The position numbers were made by a program, and so were the translations under genes. Under the pieces are notes generated by a model that saw only the letters and a program-made list of their open reading frames with translations, was not told the origin of the DNA and searched no databases. From Nocardia sp. NBC_00565 (GTDB lineage: Bacteria > Actinomycetota > Actinomycetes > Mycobacteriales > Mycobacteriaceae), in NCBI RefSeq assembly GCF_036345915.1, contig NZ_CP107785.1:4588001-4652000 (forward strand): 64,000 nucleotides of DNA. Direction: 5' to 3'. Positions 9,735 to 21,100 of this stretch are shown here, one piece after another (within the stretch, counting starts at the first letter, position 1; the number at the start of each line of letters is the position of its first letter).

Positions 9735-11411
9735 ATGGAGCGAGGTTCAGATCAGGTGCGGGACCCGATGGACCGGCGCAGTTTCGTCAGGGGCGTCGGC
9801 CTTGCCGCTGCGATGCTGGGTCTTGCAGGTGGAAGCACGCTGGCGACGGCCATGTCACCGGTGTGGGCCGACGACTACACCCTGAGCCCGAATGCGCCGA
9901 TGTACCGCGCACTGGTGCCCGAAATCTTCGCGCCGCTGCCGGATCCGGACGACCATATGCCTGCGATCGTCATCGGGTCCGGATTCGGGGCGTCGATCAC
10001 CGCGCTGCGCCTGGCGCAGTCCGGGACCGAGGTGGCGGTGCTCGAGCGCGGGTCGCGCTGGCCGAATGATCCGTGGCGCGACATCTTCACCGTCGACACG
10101 ATTCCGGACGGCCGCGGCTTCTGGCATCGCACCAGCTTTACCGGCGTGACCAGGATCCCGGTATCTTTCGATCCGTTCGGCGGAGTCCTCGACGTTTCCA
10201 GCTACCCGGGCATCGATGTGTGGCGCGGTGCGTGTGTGGGCGGTGGCTCGGTGGTGTTCACCGGGGTGATGATCGAGCCGGAGCAGCGGTTCTTCGACCA
10301 TGTGTTCGGCGGTGTGGTCGACTACCGCGAGATGCATGAGGTCTACTACCCCAAGGTCCGAAAGACGTTGCGGCTGAGCCCGATGCCGGACGACATCTAT
10401 CACTCCGGCGCGTTCGCGCACGCGCGGGCCTGGGACGATCAGGTCCGCGCGGCCGACTATGCGCCGCAGCGCATCGACGGCAGTTGGAATTGGAACGTCA
10501 TCCGCGACGAGCTGGCCGGACAATCGAGGCCGTCGGCGACGGTCGGCTGTTCGAACCTCGGCAATTCCAACGGCGCGAAGTTCGATCTGAATCAGAACTA
10601 CCTGCGCTATGCCGAGGACACCGGCCGCGCCCGGATCTACCCCGGCCACCGCGTGGACGCCATCGCCAAGGAACCGGGGGCATCGGGTCGCTATACCGTC
10701 ACCGTGACCAAACTCGCACCTACCGGCGAGGTGCTCCAGAACCGGATGCTGACCTGCGACAAGCTGTTCCTCGGTGCGGGCTCCGTCGGCACCTCGGAAC
10801 TGCTGGTGCGCGCGCGGGAAACCGGCGCGCTGCCGAACCTGAACGAGCACATCGGCGAGGGCTGGGGCAGCAACGGCGATGTCGGCTTGGCGCGGCCGCT
10901 CAGCTCGTTCGACCTGGGCACGCAGGGCACGGCGTCCGCGAGCCGGATTCTGGACGAGGCGGGCGCACCTGTGTCGCTGGAGAACTGGTACATCCCCGGC
11001 GTGACGCCTTTCGACATCGGCACTCTCGCATCGCTGGGCATAGTGCTCGACGACACCCGCGGCCGGTTCGTCTACAACCCGACCAATGGGCGGGTGGACC
11101 TGCAGTGGCCGGACAACGGCGCTGCCGACTACCTCGCGCGAGCGCAGGAAGTCAACGACAAGGCGGCCTGCCACTGCCTGACCATCGCCCTACCGGTCAT
11201 GGGTGGGGACGCCTCGTTCACCTCACATCCGTTGGGCGGCGCAGTGATCGGACGCGCAACAGACGGGTACGGTCGGGTCTTCGGTTATCGAGGCCTGTAC
11301 GTGATGGACGGGGCGGCTGTGCCCGGCAGCACCGGAACAGTGAACCCGTCGTTGACGATCAGTGCGCTGGCCGAGCGCAATATCGAACAGATCATTAGTT
11401 CTGGGGAGTAG
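9735..11411 (+). CDS. choD: Cholesterol oxidase, GMC family, Tat-exported
   Basis: About 558 residues. The N-terminus has a twin-arginine signal (MDRRSFVRGVGLAAAMLG, ending near SPVWA), so the enzyme is exported folded with its FAD. The mature part begins with the FAD-binding GSGFGASITALRLAQSG (GxGxxG) and ends with the GMC C-terminal signature GLYVMDGAAVPGSTGTVNPS, including the NPS motif. HPLGG supplies the conserved active-site histidine, and a second FAD contact is WRGACVGGGS. Length and order match non-covalent FAD cholesterol oxidases of Rhodococcus, Streptomyces and Nocardia, which turn cholesterol into cholest-4-en-3-one outside the cell. GTG at 9732 and ATG at 9735 are adjacent candidate starts; the ribosome site (GGTGTGGGGA) is weak. 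The symbol rests on family resemblance. The divergent P450 may act in the same process. Confidence 0.88.
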   Translation: MERGSDQVRDPMDRRSFVRGVGLAAAMLGLAGGSTLATAMSPVWADDYTLSPNAPMYRALVPEIFAPLPDPDDHMPAIVIGSGFGASITALRLAQSGTEVAVLERGSRWPNDPWRDIFTVDTIPDGRGFWHRTSFTGVTRIPVSFDPFGGVLDVSSYPGIDVWRGACVGGGSVVFTGVMIEPEQRFFDHVFGGVVDYREMHEVYYPKVRKTLRLSPMPDDIYHSGAFAHARAWDDQVRAADYAPQRIDGSWNWNVIRDELAGQSRPSATVGCSNLGNSNGAKFDLNQNYLRYAEDTGRARIYPGHRVDAIAKEPGASGRYTVTVTKLAPTGEVLQNRMLTCDKLFLGAGSVGTSELLVRARETGALPNLNEHIGEGWGSNGDVGLARPLSSFDLGTQGTASASRILDEAGAPVSLENWYIPGVTPFDIGTLASLGIVLDDTRGRFVYNPTNGRVDLQWPDNGAADYLARAQEVNDKAACHCLTIALPVMGGDASFTSHPLGGAVIGRATDGYGRVFGYRGLYVMDGAAVPGSTGTVNPSLTISALAERNIEQIISSGE

Positions 11412-11943
11412 ACGACCGACGCAATCAAAAGGTTTCGGCTAAATATGACGTGAATCTGCGCGCGAGCGGGCACGTGAACACGGATTCACAACGCGAATGA
11501 CACCACGGGTATTCGAGTGGTGGAGCGTTGGACAGTCCAGGCCTGAAAGCGTCCGACAGTGGCCGCACACATACCGACGGGGTCGTGTCGGCCGCGGCGG
11601 CCGCATCATTATAGTCGAATGCGGACAAATAAGACACAAGATCACGCGAAGCGCACGGAACCTGCACTTGTTATGTCCAAATAAAGAGCGGAGCCAAAGG
11701 GAACTCGAAGTTCCATATCTCGGTTCCGAAAGCCGCTGGCCCACCGCCTGCTCCGCTAGATGTCACCCTGCCCCGAGAGACATCGAGGTTACTTCGGCGC
11801 ACTTCGACCCAACCCTCAGTTCATCTGATTTCGCCATGAACTCGCAGTTCAGGGCAGCAATCGTCCGCACTGCCGATGGCCGCGCCATCGATCCCAACGA
11901 GCCGATGACCGACCGCAACGCAGAGGCAATCCACAATTGGGCG

Positions 11944-11987
11944 TCGAAGTAATTGCATTGCGGTATCGAAGTAAGTGCGTTGAGGTA
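11944..11987. repeat. Two-copy 22-bp tandem direct repeat
   Basis: TCGAAGTAATTGCATTGCGGTA is followed at once by a second copy that differs at three of 22 positions. It lies about 140 bp upstream of the NRPS start, in an AT-richer stretch. It could be a pair of binding sites on the same DNA face (about two helical turns apart) or a chance tandem duplication. Confidence 0.5.
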
Positions 11988-12088
11988 TCGGAGAAGCCGC
12001 AAGCGCCGTCTATCACTTTCGTAAAGCTGGACATTATTTCGCCGTGCGGATTGCGAGTCCGGGGTATACGCATACCGATCAGTCGGCT

Positions 12089-12094
12089 TATACT
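12089..12094 (+). promoter_or_regulatory. Candidate -10 box of the NRPS gene
   Basis: TATACT lies 30 bases before the start codon. No matching -35 hexamer was found at the usual spacing, as is common in actinobacterial promoters. The call is tentative. Confidence 0.3.
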
Positions 12095-12123
12095 GAGCGG
12101 CGGGTCGGGTCTGGAGGCAAGTG

Positions 12124-15100
12124 ATGACCGCGGCGCGACTGCAGTTCATGCCCGACCGAGGATCGGGTGGGGATTCCGAGCCGAATGTGTCAGTCACTCA
12201 GCCGGTACCGCTGTCCGCGGGGCAGCGGGGGCTGTGGCTGGCGCAACAATTGAGCCCGGATGTACCGATATGTGAGGCGCAGTATCTCGAGTTCCATGGA
12301 GATCTGGATCTCGGGATACTTCGTGCGGTGTCGATTCAAACGGGCCACGAATTCCAATCGGGGTATCTGCGGCTGGTAGAGGTCGACGGTGAGCCACATC
12401 AGTTGTTCGACCCGTCGCTGGATTCGACGGGGCCACTCATCGATATGCGTGGTGAACCGGACCCTATGGCGGCGGCCTTGCAGTGGATGCGCCGGGAGTA
12501 CACCGCACCGTTGGATATGACCCGAGACCGGTTGGTCGCATGGGTGGTTGTGCAGGTCGGGGATCGACATTTCCTGTGGTACCTCAGGATTCACCATGTC
12601 GCATTGGACGGCTACGCCGCGATGACGATAGTGAACCGGGTCGCGGCGCTGTACACGGCAGCGGTGCGAGGACAGACAGCAGAGCCGAACCAGGCGGCGG
12701 ATCTGCGCACCCTCTACGAGGCCGACCGCAGTTACCGGGAGTCCAAGCGGTTCACCAGCGACCAAGCATATTGGGTGGACAGACTCGCCGACGTCGAGGA
12801 CGAGGACGAGGACGAGTCCAGCCTGGCCGCCGGATACGCACCCGCGCGCGCGGACAGTGTGGTCGCAAGAGCCGAACTGTCCGCCGAGACGGTAGCGCGG
12901 ATCGATCATTCCGCGAAGGTGTTGGGGGCGACCCCCGCCGCGGTGGTGATCGCCGCATTCGGAAGTTATCTGGCCCGGATGACCGGCCGCGATGAGGTCC
13001 TGGTCAATATTCCCGTGTCGGGTCGCACAACCGCGGTGTTGCGGCGGTCCGGGGGAGTTTTCGTCAATGTTGTGCCACTTCCGATCGCGCTCGGTACGGG
13101 GGACACGGTCGTGACGCTGGTGCGGCGCATACAATCCGACCTGGTAGGAGCGTTGCGACACCAGCGGTGCGGCCTCACCGACATTCGCGCCGCCGCGGGG
13201 CGCAACGGGCAGCGGCGTTTCGCGGGCCCGGTGGTGAATGTCATGTTCTTCACCCAGGAGCTCCGGCTCGGGTCGATGACCGCGGAATTCCATATCCTCA
13301 GCTCCGGGCCGGTCGAAGATTTGCTGGTCGACCTGTATCAGACCGGAGACCCGCCGCAAACGATCCTCCACTTTCTGGCCAATCCCAACCTCTACACCGG
13401 CCCCGAACTGTCGTCGCATTACACCAGATTCGTGCAGTTCCTCGACGCGTTCGCCGCCGCCGCACCGGACACTGATCTCGGGCAGGTCCACCCCGACAGC
13501 GCCCGCCACGGCACCGCGATACGGCGCCGCCGCGAGAACCTGGCGTTCTGGCGAGCCACGCTCGCGGACCTTCCCATGGAGCTTCGTCTGCCGGCTGATC
13601 GGTCGCGGCCGGTGGTGGCGTCCAATCGGGGTGCCACCATCTACTACACGTTGGATGCCGAGTTGATGCAGGCATTGGAAAGGTTTGCGCGGCAACATAG
13701 TTCGTCAGTGTTCATGGTGATCCACAGCACGCTGGCGGTGCTGCTCGCCCGGTTGAGTGGTACGACCGATATTCCGATCGGCACACCGATCGCCGGACGC
13801 GGTGCGGCCGAACTCGACGACGTGGTCGGCAGATTCGTCAACACCTTGGTATTGCGAACCGAAATCGATCTCGATGAATCGTTCACCGACCTGCTCGGCC
13901 GGATCAGACAGATCGACCTGGATGCCTTCGGACACGCCGAGGTTCCGTTCGAACAACTGGTGGATCAACTCGCTCCGCAACGGTCCCAGTCCCGTCACCT
14001 GTTGTTCCAGGTGATGCTGGAGTTGCCTGATCTCGATGTGCCGGTGGTCGACCTGCCCAACGAGGTGCCGCGTCTCGATCTGCAGTTCGTGTTGTCCGAC
14101 GACCACGACAGTGGCGGTATGGCGGTAGCGGTCACCTATGCCACGGACCTGTTCGACGCGGCGACAATCGATTCTCTGATGCATCGGTGGATTCGGATAC
14201 TCGAGTCGGTGGCCACCGATCCGACGGTTCCAGTGGGGGCCATCGATGTGCTGGAGTCCGCCGAACGAGCCGATCTGCTGGCACACTCTGGTGCCCCCAC
14301 AGCGGCGCTGACCACACTGGCCGACCTGCTGACCACGGCGGTTGCGCAGGATCCCGATGCCGCAGCGATCGTGTTCGATGGGCGGCAACTGAGCTACCGG
14401 GAGTTGGACGAACGTTCGAACCGATTGGCTCGGCTACTCATCCAACGAGGTGTCGGTCCGGAAGATGTTGTCGCGATCGGTATTCCGCGTTCGCTGGAAT
14501 CTGTGCTCGCGGTGTGGGCGGTCGCCAAGTCGGGAGCCGCGTTCCTGCCGATCGACCCGACCCACCCCCTCGAACGCATCACCCACATGCTGACCGATTC
14601 GACAGCGGCAATCGGTTTGACGGTGGAATCGGCGCGCACGCGGTTACCCGACAATATCAATTGGTTGACAGCGGACAATCTCGACGAAGCCGATAACCGC
14701 CCCATCACCGACGGTGACCGGATACGCCCGCTGCATGTCGACGATATCGCCTACGTCATCTACACCTCCGGATCGACCGGACTACCCAAAGGCGTCGCGG
14801 TCACCCACCACGGACTCTCCAGCTGCGCCACCGAGCACCACGACGCCATGAGCATCGAATCCGATTCTCGCACTCTACATTTGGCTTCACCGAGCTTCGA
14901 CGTATCAGTACTGGAATTACTGTTGGCGACCTGCGCAGGCGCGACCATGGTCATCGCACCCAGCGACGTCTACGGCGGCGACGAACTCGCCGAACTACTC
15001 GACCACGACCACGTCAGCCACGTCCTCATCACACCCTCGGCATTGTCCACCATCGACCACACCCGTTGGCCGCTACCGGATTTGAGATATCTGCTGGTCG

Positions 15101-18100
15101 GTGGCGAAGGCTACGGCCCCGAGTTGGTCGAACGCTGGAGTGACGGCCGTAGCGTGTTCAACGAGTACGGCCCCACCGAGACCACCATTGCCGCGACGCT
15201 GACAGCCCCCATGGTGGCAGGAGATTTGGTCACGATCGGTGGCCCGATTCGCGGTGTGTCGGAATGGGTGCTGGATCAGCGGCTACAACCCGTACCAGTC
15301 GGCGTGGCAGGTGAGTTGTATATCGGGGGCGCACTGCTGGCCCGCGGATACCATCACCGGACAGCTCTGACAGCCGAACGCTTCATAGCGTGCCCGTGGC
15401 TGCCCGGCGAACGCATGTACCGCACCGGAGACATCGTCCGATGGACACCCGACGCAACGATCCAACATCTCGGCCGAACCGACTTCCAGGTAAAGATCCG
15501 TGGCCTACGCATCGAACTCGGCGAAATCGACGCAACACTCACCACCCACCAGACCGTCGGCTTCGCCACCACCATCAGCCACCACCACGAATCCGGAACC
15601 GAATCACTGGCTTCGTACGTCGTTGCCGCACCCGGCCACTCGATCGACACCACGATCCTCACCGAACATCTCACCGACCGATTGCCGTCCTACATGGTCC
15701 CGTCCTCGATCACGGTGCTCGACCGCATCCCGCTGACGCCGGTGGGAAAACTGGACCGCAACGCACTACCGGACCCGATATTCACCGACACCAAGCCGTT
15801 CCGGGCACCCGAAACACCCCTCGAACGCACGATCGCCGAATCGTTCGCTGGTGTATTGGGTATCGACACAGTCGGTCTCGACGATTCGTTCTTCGCCCTC
15901 GGCGGTGACAGCGTGGTCGCCACCCGGGTTGCGGCGCGGCTCGGGGCCGCACTGGGTACCGAGATCCCGGTGCGGCTGTTATTCGAGGCGCCCACGGTAG
16001 CGGCGCTCGCGACCCGCATAGAGCAGCATGCCGGTACGGGGCGACAACGCCCACCATTGATCGCCGGGCCGCGCCCCGATCTCGTGCCATTGGCACCAGC
16101 CCAACAACGGATGTGGTTCTTCAACCAGTACGACACCAGCTCGGGGGCATACAACGTGCCGATCGCCATTCGGTTGCGTGGCGAGTTGAGCGTGGACGCC
16201 CTGCGATTGGCCATGGTTGACGTGCTGCGCAGGCACGAGTCTTTGCGGACGCGGTACCCGGATCACGACGGAATGCTGATCCAGCTGATCGAACCCGCCG
16301 ACGAGGTAGACCCCGAGCTGGCCCTGGTATCGGTTCCGCCGAGCCAATTGGACACAACGGTCACCGAATTCGTCACCGAAGGCTTCGATGTGAGCACCCG
16401 GGCGCCGGTGCGTGCCCGATTGTTCCGCGCTGCCGGTAGCGAGGAGCCCGAATACATGTTGGCCGTCGTGGTGCACCACATCGCCGCGGATGGTTTCTCC
16501 ATGACACCGCTGGCCCGCGACGTGACGACTGCGTACACCACACGGATCCGCGGAGAACTCCCCTCGTGGACACCGCTGCCAGTCCAGTACGCGGACTACG
16601 CACTGTGGCAACGAACTGCCCTCGGCTCGCCCGACGATCCGGAATCGCTTGGCGCCCAGCAGATCCGATACTGGACCGAAACTCTGGACGGAGTTGCCGA
16701 GGAACTTCGTCTGCCGACTGACCGGCCGCGGCCGGTGGTGGCGTCCAATCGGGGTGCCACCATCGACTACACGTTGGATGCCGAGTTGATGCAGGTATTG
16801 GAAGGGTTTGCGCGGCAACGTAGTTCGTCACTGTTCATGGTGATCCATGGCGCATTGGCGGTGCTGCTTGCCCGGTTGAGTGGTACGACCGATATTCCGA
16901 TCGGCACACCGATCGCCGGACGCGGTGCGGCCGAACTCGACGACGTGGTCGGCATGTTCGTCAACACGCTGGTGTTGCGAACCGAAATCGATCTCGATGA
17001 ATCGTTCACCGACCTGCTCGGCCGGATCAGGCAGATCGACCTGGATGCCTTCGGACACGCCGAGGTTCCGTTCGAGCAACTGGTGGATCAACTCGCTCCG
17101 CAACGGTCCCAGTCCAGGCACCCGCTGTTCCAGGTGATGTTGGCATTCCAGAATCTGGAACAGGTGAAGCTCGAACTGCCCGGCCTCGATGTCTCGGTGG
17201 TCGACCTGCCCAACGAGGTGTCCCGCTTCGATCTGCAGATCGTTTTGTCGGACAACCATGACAGCGGCGAGATGGCAGTGGCGGTCACCTATGCCACAGA
17301 TCTGTTCGACGCGGTGACGATCGATTCGCTGATGCATCGGTGGATCCGGATACTCGAGTCGGTGGCCGCCGATCCCCCGGTTGCGGTGGGTGCCATCGAG
17401 ATACTGGAGTCCGCTGAACGAGCCGATCTGCTGGCGCGTTCTGGTGGACCCGAGACAGCGCCGGCCACGTTGGCTGATCTGCTGATCACGGCTGCCGCAC
17501 GGGATCCCGACGCCACCGCGATCGTGTTCGATGGGCGGCAACTGAGCTACCGGGAGTTGGACGAGCGCTCGAACCGATTGGCTCGGCTACTCATCCAACG
17601 CGGTATCGGTCCGGAAGATGTTGTCGCGATCGGTATTCCGCGTTCGCTGGAATCTGTGCTCGCGGTGTGGGCGGTCGCCAAGTCGGGAGCCGCGTTCCTG
17701 CCGATCGACCCGACCTATCCCCTCGAACGCATCACCCACATGATGGTCGATTCGACAGCGGTTATCGGTTTGACGGTGGAATCGGCGCGCGCGCGGTTAC
17801 CCGACGATATCGATTGGTTGACAGCCGACAATCTCGACGATGCCTCGAGTGCCCCGCCGATCTCCGACAGTGACCGAGTGCGCCCGCTGCATGTCGACGA
17901 TATCGCCTACGTCATCTACACCTCCGGATCGACCGGACTACCCAAAGGCGTCGCGGTCACCCACCACGGACTCTCCAGCTGCGCCACCGAGCACCACGAC
18001 GCCATGAGCATCGAATCCGATTCTCGCACTCTACATTTGGCTTCACCGAGCTTCGACGTATCAGTACTGGAATTACTGTTGGCGACCTGCGCAGGCGCGA

Positions 18101-21100
18101 CCATGGTCATCGCACCCAGCGACGTCTACGGCGGCGACGAACTCGCCGAACTACTCGACCACGACCACGTCAGCCACGTCCTCATCACACCCTCGGCATT
18201 GTCCACCATCGACCACACCCGTTGGCCGCTACCAGATTGGGGACACCTGGCAGTCGGTGGCGAGGAGTACGGCACCGAGGTGGTCGAGCGCTGGAGCAGC
18301 GGCCGCGACCTGCTGAACGATTATGGTCCGACCGAGGCCACGACCACGACAAACCAGAGCGCTCCGTTGGTGGCGGGTGAGCTGATCACGATCGGTGGCC
18401 CGATTCGCGGTGTCTCGGAATGGGTGCTGGATCAGCGGCTACAACCCGTACCAGTCGGCGTGGCAGGTGAGTTGTATATCGGGGGCGCACTGCTGGCCCG
18501 CGGATACCATCACCGGACAGCTCTGACAGCCGAACGCTTCATAGCGTGCCCGTGGCTGCCCGGCGAACGCATGTACCGCACCGGAGACATCGTCCGATGG
18601 ACACCCGACGCAACGATCCAACATCTCGGCCGAACCGACTTCCAGGTAAAGATCCGTGGCCTACGCATCGAACTCGGCGAAATCGACGCAACACTCACCA
18701 CCCACCAGACCGTCGGCTTCGCCACCACCATCAGCCACCACCACGAATCCGGGACCGAATCACTGGCTTCGTACGTCGTTGCCGCACCCGGCCACTCGAT
18801 CGACACCACGATCCTCACCGAACATCTCACCGACCGATTGCCGTCCTACATGGTCCCGTCCTCGATCACGGTGCTCGACCGCATCCCGCTGACGCCGGTG
18901 GGAAAACTGGACCGCAACGCACTACCGGACCCGATATTCACCGACACCAAGCCGTTCCGGGCACCCGAAACACCCCTCGAACGCACGATCGCCGAATCGT
19001 TCGCTGGTGTATTGGGTATCGACACAGTCGGTCTCGATGATTCGTTCTTCGCCTTGGGCGGTGACAGCATCAGGTCGATCCAGCTGGTCACTCGGGCCAG
19101 GGCGGCGGGTGTGGTGTTCTCCGCGCGCGAGGTGTTCGAACGCAAAACGGTCGCCGGGCTGGCCAAGATCGCCGTCCGCGACGGCAGCGCAGCGACCGGT
19201 CTTCCGCAGGAACTGCCCGGCGGCGGTGTCGGACAGATACCGGTGACGCCGATCCTGCGATCGCTGATCGAACGCGCGGAGTCGGGGTTCGACCGGTTCT
19301 CGCAGGCGGTGGTGCTGGGTCTGCCAGTGGGGATCGACCAGCAGGGGCTGGCGGGCACGGTGCAGGCGGTACTCGATCGGCACGACATGCTGCGCGCGCG
19401 GCTGCGCCCGGGCGCCGATGGGAGCTGGACGTGGGAGGTGCTGCCGGTCGGGATGGTTCGGGCCGACGACGTAATCAATCGGGTGGCGATGGCGGGGAAG
19501 CCGGGAAGCACCGAGTTCCGTGCGTCGGCGGCGGCAGAGTTGGATGCCGCCGCGGATCGGCTCGATCCGGGCGCCGGGATCGTGATGCAGGTGGTCTGGT
19601 TCGATCCGGTCGACGCGGCGGAGCCGGGCAGAGTGCTGGTGCTGGTGCATCATTCGGCGATCGACAGGGTTTCCTGGCGGGTGCTGGTGGCGGACCTCGC
19701 GGTCGCGTGGGCGCGGATCGAGTCCGGCGAACCACCCGATCTGGCCCCGGTCGGGACATCGATGCGCAGGTGGGCGCACGGGCTCGTCGAGGCAGCCCAA
19801 CGCCCGGAGCGGGCCGCCGAACTCGAAGTGTGGCAAGCGATGGCCGTCGGGGACGATCCGGTGATCGGAGCCCGGCCCCTCGACCTCGCGATCGATGTGG
19901 CTGCCACCACCCGCACGGTCGAGGTCGAAGTCTCCCCCGAGGTCACCGAGGCGCTGTTGACCGACGTGCCCGCGGCATTCCACGGCAGTGTGGGCGACGG
20001 GCTGCTGGCCGCGCTGGCGGTAGCGGTGACGAAGTGGCGGCGCGAGCGCGCGACGGAGGCATCCGGTGGCCCACTCGCGGACGTGGTGATCGGTCTCGAA
20101 GGGCACGGCCGTGCGGAAGGCGCCGTCCCAGGCTCGGATCTGACCAGGACGGTCGGCTGGTTCACCACGAGTTTTCCGATGCGCCTGGATCTGTCGGGCA
20201 TCGATCTCGACGACGCATGCGCTGGTGGGCCGGCTTTGGCGGCAGCGGTCAAGTCCGTCAAGGAACAGCTCCTCGCGGTCCCGGACCACGGAATCGGCTA
20301 CGGCTTGTTGCGATATCTCAACGAGGACACCGGACCGATACTCGGGACTCTGCCGACGCCGCAGATCGGGTTCAACTACGACTCCACGGCGATTCCCGAA
20401 GGAATACCGGCGGCCGGATGGATGCCGGTGGACGACGACCTCGCGGGTGCCGAGTTCGCCGGTGCGCAGAATCCGGATATGCCGGTGTCAGCGGCGCTCG
20501 ATATCAATGCCTTCACCCTCGACGATGCGGGCCGGCCGCGGTTGCGGGCGATCTGGTCGTATCCCGCCGGGGTGCTCACCGTCGACGAGGTGCGCGCGGT
20601 GGCGGAGTCGTGGTGCCGGGTATTGACGGCGTTGGCGACAGCCATCCACGGTGCCGGGGCCGGGGGACGGACGCCGTCGGATCTGGATCTGATCAGGATC
20701 GGGCAGTCCGAGATCGAGCGACTCGAAGACAGCTATCCGGCGTTGAGCGACGTCTGGCCATTGACACCATTGCAGGAGGGGTTGCTGTTCCATGCGCTGG
20801 TGTCCGAGGAGTCGACCGACGCCTACTTGGTGCAGTTGGTTCTCGAGTTGCGTGGGCGGGTCGATCCGGAGCGGCTGCGCCGAGCCGGGCAGCTGCTGCT
20901 CGACCGGCATGCGAATCTGCGCACCGCATTCGTCACCGACACCGCTGCCGGACCGGTGCAGGTGGTCAATGAAGACGTCGAGGCTCCATGGTCGGAGCTC
21001 GACCTATCCGGGCTGGATGACGATGCACGCGATCGCGAGTGGGATCGACTGATGGCCGCGGACCGGGCGATCCGATTCGACCCGGCGCGCGCCCCGCTGC

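Larger units (their letters stand above)
11412..12123. other. Long intergenic region upstream of the NRPS gene
   Basis: About 710 bp, more AT-rich than its surroundings. It holds a two-copy 22-bp tandem repeat (11944-11987), a -10-like TATACT at 12089-12094 and a good ribosome site (CTGGAGGCAAG) before the NRPS start. A 38-codon frame (11836-11952, MNSQFRAAIVRTADGRAIDP...) is possible but has no recognised relative. The region probably carries the NRPS promoter; no -35 box was identified. Confidence 0.4.

Noticed and set aside
9544..9735. 63-codon plus-strand frame before cholesterol oxidase
   Set aside because: No ribosome site, no family content, overlaps the real start.
11836..11952. 38-codon frame MNSQFRAAIVRTADGRAIDP...
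   Set aside because: Composition is plausible but no ribosome site or relative was recognised; mentioned only in the intergenic entry.
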